Assembly (NCBI GenBank): GCA_012510755.1
Contig: JAAZHL010000303.1
Location: 1-9,600 of the forward strand
DNA from: Leucobacter sp.
Lineage (GTDB): Bacteria; Actinomycetota; Actinomycetes; Actinomycetales; Microbacteriaceae
Length of the DNA: 9,600 bases
Direction of reading: 5' to 3'
Shown: positions 1 through 8,070 of the stretch, one piece after another
Position numbering within the stretch: the stretch's first letter is position 1
Layout: each line of letters begins with the position of its first letter
The notes under the pieces: generated by a model
What the model saw: only the letters and a program-made list of their open reading frames with translations
Databases searched by the model: none
What the model was told of the DNA's origin: nothing
Made by a program: the position numbers and the translations under genes

Positions 1-428
1 CCGGTCACGCAGATCCAATCGGCCACGCGAGTGGTTTTATCGCGCAGGCGCCAACCCAGCTCGATATCGCCCCACACCACGGTGCCCACCGATTCGGCCC
101 AGGTGGTCAGCATATGATCTGGGCGGTACCCGGGTGACACCACCACTAGATCGGGTGAGAAGGCCTGCAGGTCTGCGAGCTGCAGCTCATCAGTTGCGAG
201 CAGACTGCGCTCGGCACCGATGACATCAAGCAAACGCTCACGGTCACGGTCTTCGCTGGAATAAATTACACGAACCGTGCACCCGAGTTCGACGAGCGTG
301 TCAGCGACAGAGAACCCGGTGACACCGAGTCCCAACACGGCGACACGCAACCCCGACCAGTCATGGTGCCAGCTGGTGAGGGCAAGCACACGATCACGAG
401 CACTCAGCGTCACAGTGCCAACGTCCAT
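1..428 (-). CDS. murD: UDP-N-acetylmuramoyl-L-alanine:D-glutamate ligase MurD, 5' part (cut by window edge)
   Basis: Cytoplasmic ligase that adds D-glutamate to UDP-MurNAc-L-Ala using ATP. Only the N-terminal 142 codons are present. They show the MurD nucleotide-fold start LRVAVLGLGVTGFSVADTL (about residues 27-45), then a Rossmann-like domain with VVVSPGYRPDH, and end at WICVTG, exactly where the ATP-binding GTNGKTT loop should begin. The gene follows mraY with an overlap, as is usual in dcw clusters. Two starts are possible: ATG at 428, which overlaps mraY by 19 nt, or GTG at 413, whose GTGA overlaps the mraY stop by 4 nt and gives a protein 5 residues shorter. Neither has a strong ribosome-binding site, so initiation probably depends on translational coupling to mraY. 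Identity is secure from motif and neighbourhood; the exact start is not. Confidence 0.93.
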   Translation of the reverse strand, partial: MDVGTVTLSARDRVLALTSWHHDWSGLRVAVLGLGVTGFSVADTLVELGCTVRVIYSSEDRDRERLLDVIGAERSLLATDELQLADLQAFSPDLVVVSPGYRPDHMLTTWAESVGTVVWGDIELGWRLRDKTTRVADWICVT

Positions 429-1492
429 TCTGCGTAAAGTGCGCCGATCGCGGCCAACACGAAGAGCCCCGCGATGATCCAGAACCGCACGACCACCGTC
501 GTTTCAGCCCAGCCTTTCAGCTCAAAATGGTGGTGAATTGGGCTCATACGAAAGATGCGTTTGCCCTTCGTCACCTTGAAGTACGCACGCTGCACGATGA
601 CCGAGCCCGACTCAATCACGAAAAGTCCGCCCATCAGCACGAGCAGCAACTCAGTCTGGGTGAGAATCGCAAACGCAGCGATTGCCCCGCCAAGGCCAAG
701 CGATCCGGTGTCTCCCATATAAATATGCGCAGGATTCGTATTCCACCACAAGAACCCAATCAACCCGCCCACGAGCGCAGCCGCAAACACCGCCATATCA
801 AGCGGGTCACGAACCTCGTAACAGCCGGACTCAAGCTGGCGCGTACACAGCTGACTGAACTGCCAAAACGAAATCAACGCATAGGCACCAATGACGAGAA
901 TCGAGGCGCCCGCCGCCAACCCGTCAAGACCGTCGGTCACGTTCACCGAATTTGAAGCGGCTGTGACAATGACAATGATCCACAGCAAAAAAGCGATGAC
1001 ACCAAGCACGGCACCAAGCGACAAGAAATCAAACGAAAGATCACGGAAGAGCGAAATGTGAGTGCTCGCGGGAGTCAGTCCATGCTCATTCGCAAACTGG
1101 ATCGCCAGCAGACCAAACGCAACGGCGACCGCCACCTGGCCCGCAATCTTTGCCCAGCCGCCAAGCCCTAACGACTGCTGCTTTCGGGTCTTCAAGAAGT
1201 CATCTATGAATCCCACCGCACCGAGACCAACGGTCATCAGAATGGCAAGCATCACTGAAGCACTCGGCTGCGTACCCGTGAGCAAGCGCGCTGCGAAGTA
1301 CGCCAACACCGCGCCAGAGATAAAGATGAGGCCACCCATGGTTGGCGTGCCGCGCTTGGCGTGGTGCGACTGCGGGCCGTCTTCGCGAATAAATTGGCCC
1401 CAGTGCAAACGGCGAAACCCGCGAATAAACAGTGGTGTGAGCAACAACGTATAGGCGAGTGCCAGTGCGCCGGCAATGAGCAACGCAATCAT
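410..1492 (-). CDS. mraY: Phospho-N-acetylmuramoyl-pentapeptide transferase MraY
   Basis: Polytopic membrane enzyme that transfers phospho-MurNAc-pentapeptide from UDP to undecaprenyl phosphate, making lipid I. It has 360 residues, normal for the family, with many hydrophobic segments. Visible signatures in order: GTPTMGG (48-54); FIDDFLK with the Asp pair at 97-98; NSVNVTDGLDGLA (181-193); NPAHIYMGDTGSL with Asp261; and the RMSPIHHHFELKGW loop with the histidine triad at 320-322. All key catalytic positions are intact. Two cysteines (216 and 224) lie just before YEVRDPLD, in a probable loop between helices. The ATG overlaps the murF stop in an ATGA (1489-1492). A strong GAGGAGG site at 1500-1506, inside the end of murF, is 7 nt from the ATG, so it is well translated and coupled to murF. 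Confidence 0.98.
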   Translation of the reverse strand: MIALLIAGALALAYTLLLTPLFIRGFRRLHWGQFIREDGPQSHHAKRGTPTMGGLIFISGAVLAYFAARLLTGTQPSASVMLAILMTVGLGAVGFIDDFLKTRKQQSLGLGGWAKIAGQVAVAVAFGLLAIQFANEHGLTPASTHISLFRDLSFDFLSLGAVLGVIAFLLWIIVIVTAASNSVNVTDGLDGLAAGASILVIGAYALISFWQFSQLCTRQLESGCYEVRDPLDMAVFAAALVGGLIGFLWWNTNPAHIYMGDTGSLGLGGAIAAFAILTQTELLLVLMGGLFVIESGSVIVQRAYFKVTKGKRIFRMSPIHHHFELKGWAETTVVVRFWIIAGLFVLAAIGALYAEWTLAL

Positions 1493-2892
1493 GCAAGTGC
1501 CTCCTCAAGTTGCTGAGCGAGAATCCCAAGCCCTGCAGCATTTGATGCCTTTACCAGTATGGTGTCATCTGGCCGCGCCGTCTGAACGAGGTACTGCAGC
1601 GCGTCGTCTTTCTCTGCGAAAAAGACACTCTCACCGTCCCATGAGCCCTCATTGATCGAGCTAATGTGCAGCCGGCGGGCCTCACTGCCCACGACAATCA
1701 ACTCGGTGATGCCAAGCCGCACCACCTGCAGCCCCAATCGGTCGTGCTGCTCACCAGACTGGTCACCCAGCTCGCCCATGGCGCCGAGCACCGCAACCGT
1801 GCGCCCGCCGGGCTTTGCGACCCGAGCTAGCGTCTTGAGCGCAGCAGACATGCTGTCGGGGTTGGCATTGTATGCGTCATTGATCACGGTGATCCCGTCA
1901 CGGCACGAGAGCACTTCCATGCGGCCCGGCGCTGCAAGCGTCGTTTGCTCAAGCGAAGCCACCACGTCGTCAAGCGACAGCCCGAGCTCAAGGCCCACGG
2001 CAGCCGCCGCGAGTGCATTCGTGACGTGGTGCTCACCAAGCACCTGAAATCTGACCGCGCGCGTGTCGCCACTGGCATGCAGATTGAATGAGGTGCCCCG
2101 GGCGTCACCGTCGATCTCGCTCGCACGCACGTCAGAGTCACTGTGTTGACCAAACCAGACGATCCGGGCACGCGTGACCTCAGCCATCTTCGACACCCAA
2201 GGGTCGTCTCTGTTGAGCACCGCAACGTCGCGCTCAGCGAGTTCGCTCACCATCTCGCTCTTCGTTCTGAAGGTCGTGGGCAAGTCACCAAAACCACCAG
2301 CGTGGGCCAGGCCAACCGTCAACACCACCCCAATATTCGGGCGGGCCATGTCAGCGAGCTTCGCGATGTCGCCTTCGGCGTTGGCGCCCATTTCGGCGAC
2401 TAGCGTCTTGGTATCGCTGCTCACCCGAAGCATGGTGAGCGGCCCCCCGACTTCATTGTTGAACGACCGAATATTGGCAACGGTGGGCCCGACCTGCTCG
2501 GCCATTGCGGCGATGAGGTTCTTGGTGGTCGTTTTTCCGTTCGAACCGGTCACTCCAACGACAGTGAGATCGGTCACGTCTTTGGCACGACGCACATTCG
2601 CTTTGGCGAGCCTGCCGAGTGCCAGAGTCGAATCATCAACGACAATCTGGGCAACTGAGGCTTCGACCTGCTGTTCGACAATCAGCAGCCTCGCCCCCGC
2701 TGTTTCAGCCGCCTGCGTGAACCGGTGGCCGTCCGTTTCTTCGCCGCGGCGAGCGAAGAAAATATCTCCCTCTGCCACCTCTCGAGAGTCGGTGTGTGCC
2801 TGCCCGTTCACCACATCGGTCGACGTGGCTGAGCCGACAATAAGCCTGCCGTCAACGGCCGAGGCAACCTCGGCCAATGTCATTGCAATCAC
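1489..2892 (-). CDS. murF: UDP-N-acetylmuramoyl-tripeptide:D-alanyl-D-alanine ligase MurF
   Basis: ATP-dependent cytoplasmic ligase that adds D-Ala-D-Ala to the UDP-MurNAc-tripeptide, completing the pentapeptide used by MraY. It has 467 residues, standard length. Domain order is visible: N-terminal UDP-binding domain with TDSREVAEGDIFFA (34-47); central ATPase domain with the P-loop GVTGSNGKTTTK (113-124), SFNNEVGGPLT (143-153) and VAEMGAN (165-171); C-terminal domain with INDAYNANPDSM (337-348) and LGAMGELGDQSGEQH (369-383). Near the C-terminus it reads LVKASNAAGL (446-455), where I would expect an SR pair in many homologues; this may be lineage variation. The start is GTG at 2892, preceded by GAGGG at 2906-2910 (spacing 13, rather long). 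An in-frame ATG at 2883 would remove three residues, but MIAMTLAEV fits the usual MurF N-terminus. It starts 22 nt after the murE stop. Confidence 0.97.
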   Translation of the reverse strand: MIAMTLAEVASAVDGRLIVGSATSTDVVNGQAHTDSREVAEGDIFFARRGEETDGHRFTQAAETAGARLLIVEQQVEASVAQIVVDDSTLALGRLAKANVRRAKDVTDLTVVGVTGSNGKTTTKNLIAAMAEQVGPTVANIRSFNNEVGGPLTMLRVSSDTKTLVAEMGANAEGDIAKLADMARPNIGVVLTVGLAHAGGFGDLPTTFRTKSEMVSELAERDVAVLNRDDPWVSKMAEVTRARIVWFGQHSDSDVRASEIDGDARGTSFNLHASGDTRAVRFQVLGEHHVTNALAAAAVGLELGLSLDDVVASLEQTTLAAPGRMEVLSCRDGITVINDAYNANPDSMSAALKTLARVAKPGGRTVAVLGAMGELGDQSGEQHDRLGLQVVRLGITELIVVGSEARRLHISSINEGSWDGESVFFAEKDDALQYLVQTARPDDTILVKASNAAGLGILAQQLEEALA

Positions 2893-2914
2893 TAGGCGAT
2901 CTTAACCCTCATTC

Positions 2915-4462
2915 TCATTGCCCGCTGCGGGCGACCAGAGCCTCACGCGCGACCTCGCGATCATCAAGCTCAACCAGGTCGTGCCCGACGAACTGCACCG
3001 TCCAGTGGCCGCGGCCAGCAATCACCACGGTATCCGTGTCATTTGCAATTCGAACTGCCTCATAAATCGCCTCACTACGATCTGCAATCTCGATCACCTC
3101 GGCGTCGTGGCCCACGGTCCCAGCGATCAGTGCATCACGAATTTGCTGCGGATCTTCAGTGTGCGGGTCATCATCGGTTATGACCACCACATCTGCGTTC
3201 ACTGCGCACGCCTCACCCATGGCAAACCGTTTGGTCGCGTCACGATCGCCTGCAGTGCCGGTCACGACGATCAGCCGACCCTTGGTGGCGGGTCTGACAG
3301 CGATCAGAGCCTTCGCCAGCGAGTCGGCGTTATGCGCGAAATCGACGATCACCCTCGGTTCGGTTTCAGAGATCACCTGCATGCGCCCTGGCACCTCAGG
3401 GTGAATGCTGCGCGGAATCGCGGCCAGCTCAACTCCCCCCGTGATCGCCATGGTGATTGCGAGGGCGGCGTTTGCAATGTTGTACACACCGGCAAGGCCG
3501 CAGGTAAACGACGCAGCCCAACCCTCCGTGCTCTGCAGCTCGAATGAACCGTCTGCTGCGACCTCACGCACGCGCCAGCCAGCTGCCCCCGCTGGCAACT
3601 CGTCTTCGACACCGAGCGCAAACACCCGCGCCATGCGCCCTGTCGCGATCTCATACAGTTTCTTGCCCCACTCGTCATCGGTCACGATCACGGCCGCATC
3701 GCAGCGTTCGGGCCTGAAGAGTTCGGCTTTCGCTTCGAAGTACTCGTCGATCGATGCGTGATAGTCAAGATGGTCGATGGACAGCTGGGTGAACCCGGCG
3801 ACAGCGAATCGAATCGGGTCAGTGCGATGCTGCATGAGCGCATGCGACGTCACTTCCATGACCGCGTCACTACCGCCTGCGTCCACATGCGCACGAAGCA
3901 TACGCTGAATATCGATCGGCAACGGCGTCGTAATCGATGTCGGGGTGTGCACGCCACCGACCCGCAGTTCCACGCCACCGATCAGCGCAGTGAGGTGCCC
4001 AGCTGCAGTCAACACCTGCTCGAGCATGTAGGTGGTCGTGGTCTTTCCGTTGGTTCCTGTCACGCCAAACGAACGCAGGCCGTGCGCTGGCTGATCGAAA
4101 AACATCGCAGCGATGTCACCTAAGCGTGCATCCACCCGATCAACGACAAGCACCGGCACGCCAACCTCAGCGATGAGGCCTGCGCCTTCAGCGTCGGTGA
4201 TGATTGCAACCGCACCGCGCTCAATCGCCTGCCCAGCATATGATGCCCCGTGCACTTGCAGGCCCGGAATGGCGACGAACACGGCCCCCTCGGTCACATC
4301 GTTCGAACTCGCGGTAATTGCCGAGATCACGATCTGTGAGGCGTGAGCTAGGGCGCTAGCGGGTGCAGCAGCCGTCTCGTTGGCTGACGCGGTCGTCGGC
4401 ACGATGGCTGGCTCAGCGACGGTCGCGCCGATTGCCGCTGCAAACGCATCGAGTGAAACCAT
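2915..4462 (-). CDS. murE: UDP-N-acetylmuramyl-tripeptide synthetase MurE, probably not meso-diaminopimelate specific
   Basis: Cytoplasmic ATP-dependent ligase that adds the third stem-peptide residue to UDP-MurNAc-L-Ala-D-Glu (or Gly-D-Glu). It has 515 residues. Seen: SSNDVTEGAVFVAIPG (52-67) in the UDP-binding domain; P-loop TGTNGKTTTTYM (135-146); TSHAL (205-209); DHLDYH (230-235); AKAELF (244-249); PGRMQ (358-362); DFAHNADSL (374-382). The residue-3 pocket is unusual. The DNPR motif of DAP enzymes is replaced by DDDPHTEDP (430-438), and the GKGHE motif by GRGHW (483-487). The ATG at 4462 is supported by AAGGTGAGG at 4468-4476, spacing 5. The first 45 residues are Ala-rich and less conserved-looking than the rest. 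It lies 87 nt after ftsI. Function as MurE is secure; the amino acid used is inferred. Confidence 0.96.
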   Translation of the reverse strand: MVSLDAFAAAIGATVAEPAIVPTTASANETAAAPASALAHASQIVISAITASSNDVTEGAVFVAIPGLQVHGASYAGQAIERGAVAIITDAEGAGLIAEVGVPVLVVDRVDARLGDIAAMFFDQPAHGLRSFGVTGTNGKTTTTYMLEQVLTAAGHLTALIGGVELRVGGVHTPTSITTPLPIDIQRMLRAHVDAGGSDAVMEVTSHALMQHRTDPIRFAVAGFTQLSIDHLDYHASIDEYFEAKAELFRPERCDAAVIVTDDEWGKKLYEIATGRMARVFALGVEDELPAGAAGWRVREVAADGSFELQSTEGWAASFTCGLAGVYNIANAALAITMAITGGVELAAIPRSIHPEVPGRMQVISETEPRVIVDFAHNADSLAKALIAVRPATKGRLIVVTGTAGDRDATKRFAMGEACAVNADVVVITDDDPHTEDPQQIRDALIAGTVGHDAEVIEIADRSEAIYEAVRIANDTDTVVIAGRGHWTVQFVGHDLVELDDREVAREALVARSGQ

Positions 4463-4497
4463 TATTTCCTCACCTTCTTGCCGATTTTGTGAAGCAT
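4462..4497 (-). CDS. Possible 11-residue leader ORF abutting murE
   Basis: An ATG at 4497 opens a very short frame, MLHKIGKKVRK, that ends in a TAA whose last base is the A of the murE ATG (TAATG junction). GGAG lies 8 nt upstream of this ATG (4506-4509), so it could be translated and could couple ribosomes to murE. The product is strongly basic. The only support is position and a plausible ribosome-binding site. The frame also contains the murE Shine-Dalgarno sequence, so it may be chance. Confidence 0.25.
   Translation of the reverse strand: MLHKIGKKVRK
4468..4476 (-). promoter_or_regulatory. murE ribosome-binding site
   Basis: On the minus strand this reads AAGGTGAGG, 5 nt before the ATG at 4462. 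It fixes the murE start, which matters because no in-frame stop separates murE from the end of ftsI. Confidence 0.8.
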
Positions 4498-4549
4498 CGG
4501 GGTGACTCCAAGCGAACAGCGTATCAGTTTGCCGAGCCGCGCCCTGCGC

Positions 4550-6349
4550 TCAGTACGTCAGCGGAAGTGGCTGATATGCACCAGATGACGGCGGCAAATG
4601 AAAGGTGCGAATAGTCGCCTCGGCAGCAGCGTTCCACGTGCGCGTGGCCGCCACGGTGCCGTGCATCGCCTTGGGGTAAGCGATCGTGGCAACCGCCACA
4701 TATTTCGGGTCTTCCAACGGAAACATGCCGGCAAACGTATACACATAGTCAGTGCGGTACCCGCCCTCACCATCGCTCTGCTCAGCGGTACCAGTCTTGC
4801 CACCGATGCGGTAGCCGGGAATTGCAAGCTGGTCGGCGATCCAGGCCTCGTTCGCGACAGCTTCAATCATCTCGCGCGTCTGCGCCGCAGTGTCGGCAGA
4901 AAATACCTGCACGGGCTCACCCCGTTCATATTCTGTAACTTCTCCGTCGGGGCTCGTGCAGCCCATGACGAGAGAAGGCGGAATACGCACACCGTCGTTC
5001 GCGATCGCCTGGTAGGCGCTCGCCGTCTGCACGATCGTGGACGACAGGCCCTGCCCGAACATCGTTGCATAGCTGGTTTGGCGATCCCAGTCGGCAACGT
5101 CGTACAGCAGCCCCGCGCTTTCTGCAGGCATGCCAACGTCTGTCGCCTCGCCCAACCCAAGTCGTTGCATGTATTCGTACCTGGTGTGCTCAGGCACGCG
5201 TGCGCCGAGCGCAGTAATACCGACGTTTGATGATTCGACGAGAATGCCAGCCAACGTCCAAGGCATATCTTCGTGCACAAAGGCGTCACTGTAATAGACG
5301 CCCTCTTCGGGAGACGCTTGGTACGAGGTCCAGTGTTGGGTAGCCGCATTTGCCGCACCCTGGTCGACAAGCATCGCTGCGGTAAATGCTTTATACGTCG
5401 ATCCCGGCTCGTACGGCCACGTGAACGACCGCGCTTCGCGCCGGTCTGCATCTGAAGCGCTCACGTCATTCGGGTCGACCGAGTAGTCTTCCGCCACAGC
5501 CACGAGTTCACCCGTTTCTGCGTCCATGATGGTCAGCAGCCCCCACTCTGCGGCGGCGGCGGATGTCTGCGCGTTGATGATCTGTTGCGCTTCATACTGC
5601 AAATCAATGTCGAGGGTCAGCTGAATCGTGCCACCGTTTTGCGCTTCTTTCGTGACCACAACGCTGCCGGGAAGTCGCACGCCGTCGGCACCCTTCTCGT
5701 AGCTTTCTTCGCCGTCGACGCCGGTCAAGCATTCCTGCTGTGACAGCGCGATGCCAGCCTGCGGCTCACCGTCGGCGCCAGAGAAGCCCACAATGTTGCC
5801 CCCTACTGCGCCAGTGGGGGACAGTCGCTGGTGGTTAATGTCGAATGTGAGCCACCCAATGTCGAGCTGTTTGAGCGCGTTCAGGGTGGTGAGGTCGACC
5901 GCGCGTTTGACATAGGCGAAGTCAGATTTCGGGTTCTCGGCCAGCGCTTCGTCGACGATCGTGGCAATCTCTTCTGCAGATTGGCCGGTGATCGCCCCGA
6001 TCTCACCGAAGGCTTGCTCGGCGGTGACTTGCACAGTGTCGATTCCGCCGTCGGGCAGCGTCACTTCGCGCCAGAATTTGCCACCATTGAGTCGCGCCAC
6101 GCGGGGTGAGAGCTGCACGTCATAGCGTTCGTCCGTGGTCGCGAGCACGACGCCGTTGCGGTCGACGATGTCTCCTCGCACACTGGGAATTGACACCGGC
6201 ACCCCGCGTTTATCGAGCGCATCGGCATTCAGCTGTGCGGCCGACACGATCTGCACGTCAATGAGCCGCACTGAAAAGACAATCGCGCCGATGATCACCA
6301 CGGCTAACGCAACGAGCCGCCGCAATGCAAGCGGTCGCAGTCTCGGCAT
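4550..6349 (-). CDS. ftsI: Septal peptidoglycan transpeptidase FtsI (PBP3-type, class B penicillin-binding protein)
   Basis: Membrane-anchored D,D-transpeptidase that cross-links peptidoglycan at the division septum, working with FtsW. It has 599 residues. Order: short basic N-terminus, one membrane anchor (about 11-33), PBP dimerisation domain with RGDIVDRNGVVLA (58-70), then the transpeptidase domain. Its three active-site motifs are intact: STYK with Ser317 as nucleophile, SSN at 373-375, and KTGTA at 518-522. It ends soon after the transpeptidase domain; no PASTA repeats are present. The only two cysteines (207 and 464) are both outside the membrane and could pair. The frame is open further upstream to 6673, but that part overlaps ftsL and is not protein-like. 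ATG 6349 is chosen because GGGAGG lies 8 nt before it and the anchor follows directly. Stop is TGA. Confidence 0.97.
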   Translation of the reverse strand: MPRLRPLALRRLVALAVVIIGAIVFSVRLIDVQIVSAAQLNADALDKRGVPVSIPSVRGDIVDRNGVVLATTDERYDVQLSPRVARLNGGKFWREVTLPDGGIDTVQVTAEQAFGEIGAITGQSAEEIATIVDEALAENPKSDFAYVKRAVDLTTLNALKQLDIGWLTFDINHQRLSPTGAVGGNIVGFSGADGEPQAGIALSQQECLTGVDGEESYEKGADGVRLPGSVVVTKEAQNGGTIQLTLDIDLQYEAQQIINAQTSAAAAEWGLLTIMDAETGELVAVAEDYSVDPNDVSASDADRREARSFTWPYEPGSTYKAFTAAMLVDQGAANAATQHWTSYQASPEEGVYYSDAFVHEDMPWTLAGILVESSNVGITALGARVPEHTRYEYMQRLGLGEATDVGMPAESAGLLYDVADWDRQTSYATMFGQGLSSTIVQTASAYQAIANDGVRIPPSLVMGCTSPDGEVTEYERGEPVQVFSADTAAQTREMIEAVANEAWIADQLAIPGYRIGGKTGTAEQSDGEGGYRTDYVYTFAGMFPLEDPKYVAVATIAYPKAMHGTVAATRTWNAAAEATIRTFHLPPSSGAYQPLPLTY

Positions 6350-6357
6350 TGTCTCGG

Positions 6358-6363
6358 CCTCCC
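6358..6363 (-). promoter_or_regulatory. ftsI ribosome-binding site
   Basis: GGGAGG on the minus strand, 8 nt before the ATG at 6349. It lies in the 49-nt gap after the FtsL-like gene and rules out the longer frame that opens upstream. Confidence 0.8.
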
Positions 6364-6398
6364 GTCGCGTGTGAGTGTTCAGCTGCCCGGGTTTCTCA

Positions 6399-7007
6399 TT
6401 AGTGTGTCTGTGGCGCAGGCAGCGCACCCTCCCAAAGTACCGGCGCATTGGCTCGAGCCTGGGTAGCAATCGCGGCCTGTTCCGGATTGCGGTCGACAAG
6501 TAGGCCGTTTGCGTCGACGATGGGCAGACCGACGAGGGTGGCGTTCGGTACTGTGCTCGTGGCAACCGCCGCGGTTGGGCCGCTGAGCTCGCCGAGCACG
6601 GCGCTGTCGCTGAGACGCAGGGTCGCGGGGGTGGTGTTTTGCACCATGCCCAGCTGGGTCGCGTTGGCGGCAAGGTTTTGCGGGCTGGCGAGCTTCGCCG
6701 CGTTTTGCGAGAGCACTCGTTCGACGCGGGTTAAGTCTCGTAGTTCAAGCTGCAGTGCACGTGCTTCGTAGGCGCCTTCAGAGACGGCGATGCTGAGGCC
6801 GAGTTGCGCAAAGAGCGTGACGAGGATCACCCCAACCGCAGTGAGTGCGCCCCCGAGGGGCCCGATGCTGCGTCGGCGCGGCTGCGAGGCTGGCGCCAGG
6901 TGCAGCGTCTGACGTGCGGGTGCAGCGGTTTCGCCACCGACCCAGTCGGGCCGCTGCGAAGCCTGCTCGAGCATGTCTCGGCTGAGTGGCACTGTGTTGG
7001 CGCTCAT
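6399..7007 (-). CDS. ftsL: FtsL-like cell division membrane protein
   Basis: A 202-residue protein in the usual ftsL position between rsmH and ftsI. It has a hydrophilic cytoplasmic N-terminus of about 47 residues with a basic RRR (44-46), one membrane segment (about 50-74), and then a heptad-like helical stretch (about 78-105, ARALQLELRDLTRVERVLSQ). This is followed by SPQNLAANATQLGMV (108-122), which is typical of actinobacterial FtsL-like proteins, and a low-complexity Ala/Pro/Val tail. In the family, FtsL pairs with FtsB/DivIC and activates FtsWI at the septum; here that is inferred from architecture and position. The ATG overlaps the rsmH stop (ATGA, 7004-7007). GAGAGAGG at 7015-7022 lies 7 nt upstream. 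Sequence conservation in this family is weak, so the name rests mainly on synteny and topology. Confidence 0.88.
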   Translation of the reverse strand: MSANTVPLSRDMLEQASQRPDWVGGETAAPARQTLHLAPASQPRRRSIGPLGGALTAVGVILVTLFAQLGLSIAVSEGAYEARALQLELRDLTRVERVLSQNAAKLASPQNLAANATQLGMVQNTTPATLRLSDSAVLGELSGPTAAVATSTVPNATLVGLPIVDANGLLVDRNPEQAAIATQARANAPVLWEGALPAPQTH

Positions 7008-7999
7008 GCGGCAACCTCTCTCACGCGTTCTGCAGCACGCAGGCGCACTGGAATGGCTCGACTGTTGCGGGCACGCTCTTGCTCATCTGCGAGTTCGGCG
7101 CCTCTGGTCAGCAGTTTGAATTCTGGTCGGTGTTCGGGAAGCTCAACCGGCAGCCCCGCAGGCGCGGTTGAGCGGCTGCGCTGCGCGAACTCGCGCTTCA
7201 CGAATCGGTCTTCGAGTGACTGATATGACATGACCACGGCTCGACCACCGAGGTTCAGCAGTTCAAGTGCCGCAGGTAACGCGGTTTCGAGCGCGCGCAG
7301 TTCACCGTTGACTTCGACGCGCAAGGCCTGAAACACACGCTTCGCGGGGTGTCGCTGGTCTTTGATCTTCGCAGGCGTGGCGGCCTGCAACACATCGACG
7401 AGTTGCTGGCTGCGTTCGATCGGCGCTGTTTGACGAGCAGCAATAATCGCACGAGCGTACCGGCCGGCGAGTGGTTCTTCGCCGTAGCGCTCAAAGATTG
7501 CCCGCAGGCGCCCCTCGCTCGCAGAGGCGATGACCTCTGCGGCAGTAACTCCACTGCTCTGATCCATGCGCATGTCGAGCGGGGCGTCTTGCGCGTATGC
7601 GAAGCCCCGCTCGGGCGCATCAAGCTGCAGTGATGACACCCCGAGGTCGAAAAGCACCCCGTCAATGTGTGTGAATGTTGCGCTGCGCACCGCATCGGCG
7701 ATGCCGTCATAGACGGTATGCACGCCAATGAAGCGCTCACCAAAGGGCGCGAGTCGTGCGCTCGCGAGGCGCAATGCCTCGGTGTCACGGTCAAGACCGA
7801 TAACGGTAAGACCGGGGTGCGCGCTCAGCAATGCTTCGCTGTGACCGCCCATGCCGAGGGTGGCATCAACGATGACAGCGTTTTCGCGTGCCGCAACCGG
7901 CTGCAGCAGCTCGAGGCAACGTTCAAGCAACACCGGAGTTTGAAGTGCGCCTGGGTCTGAAGTGAGTGTGACCATAATGTAGTCGGCACTGCGGTTCAC
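7004..7999 (-). CDS. rsmH: 16S rRNA (cytosine(1402)-N(4))-methyltransferase RsmH (MraW)
   Basis: S-adenosylmethionine-dependent methyltransferase that modifies C1402 of 16S rRNA in the ribosomal decoding centre. It is almost always the second gene of dcw clusters. It has 331 residues. Motifs: TPVLLERCLELL (21-32); SAM-binding VDATLGMGGHSEALL (44-58); GLDRDTEAL (68-76); LFDLGVSSLQLD (116-127); RGFAYAQDAPLDMRMD (131-146); HPAKRVFQALRVEVNGEL (217-234); SYQSLEDRFVK (258-268). The first possible start is GTG at 7999, with a weak GGGA 6 nt upstream. The alternative ATG at 7975 removes eight residues but has no visible ribosome-binding site, so the start is uncertain. The stop overlaps the ftsL ATG. 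It begins 71 nt after mraZ ends. Confidence 0.97.
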   Translation of the reverse strand: MNRSADYIMVTLTSDPGALQTPVLLERCLELLQPVAARENAVIVDATLGMGGHSEALLSAHPGLTVIGLDRDTEALRLASARLAPFGERFIGVHTVYDGIADAVRSATFTHIDGVLFDLGVSSLQLDAPERGFAYAQDAPLDMRMDQSSGVTAAEVIASASEGRLRAIFERYGEEPLAGRYARAIIAARQTAPIERSQQLVDVLQAATPAKIKDQRHPAKRVFQALRVEVNGELRALETALPAALELLNLGGRAVVMSYQSLEDRFVKREFAQRSRSTAPAGLPVELPEHRPEFKLLTRGAELADEQERARNSRAIPVRLRAAERVREVAA

Positions 8000-8070
8000 C
8001 TGGTTTCCCGTCAGCCCACCTGGCGCCGGGGAAGTGCGTCAGGGTGGTAGACGAGAAACCACGAGAACCG

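Noticed and set aside
527..955. Plus-strand open frames opposite mraY, murF, murE, ftsI and rsmH.
   Set aside because: They are antisense shadows of well-identified genes, with no recognisable domains and no supporting ribosome-binding sites.
4463..4549. murE is in the same frame as ftsI, with no other stop between them, so readthrough of the ftsI TGA would make an FtsI-MurE fusion.
   Set aside because: The 29 intervening codons show no conserved-looking sequence, murE has its own strong ribosome-binding site, and FtsI and MurE active sites are on opposite sides of the membrane. Same frame happens by chance one time in three.
6350..6673. Upstream extension of the ftsI frame by 108 residues, overlapping the FtsL-like gene.
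   Set aside because: The extension has no membrane-protein or PBP character, lies over a better-supported gene in another frame, and ATG 6349 has a strong GGGAGG directly before the membrane anchor.
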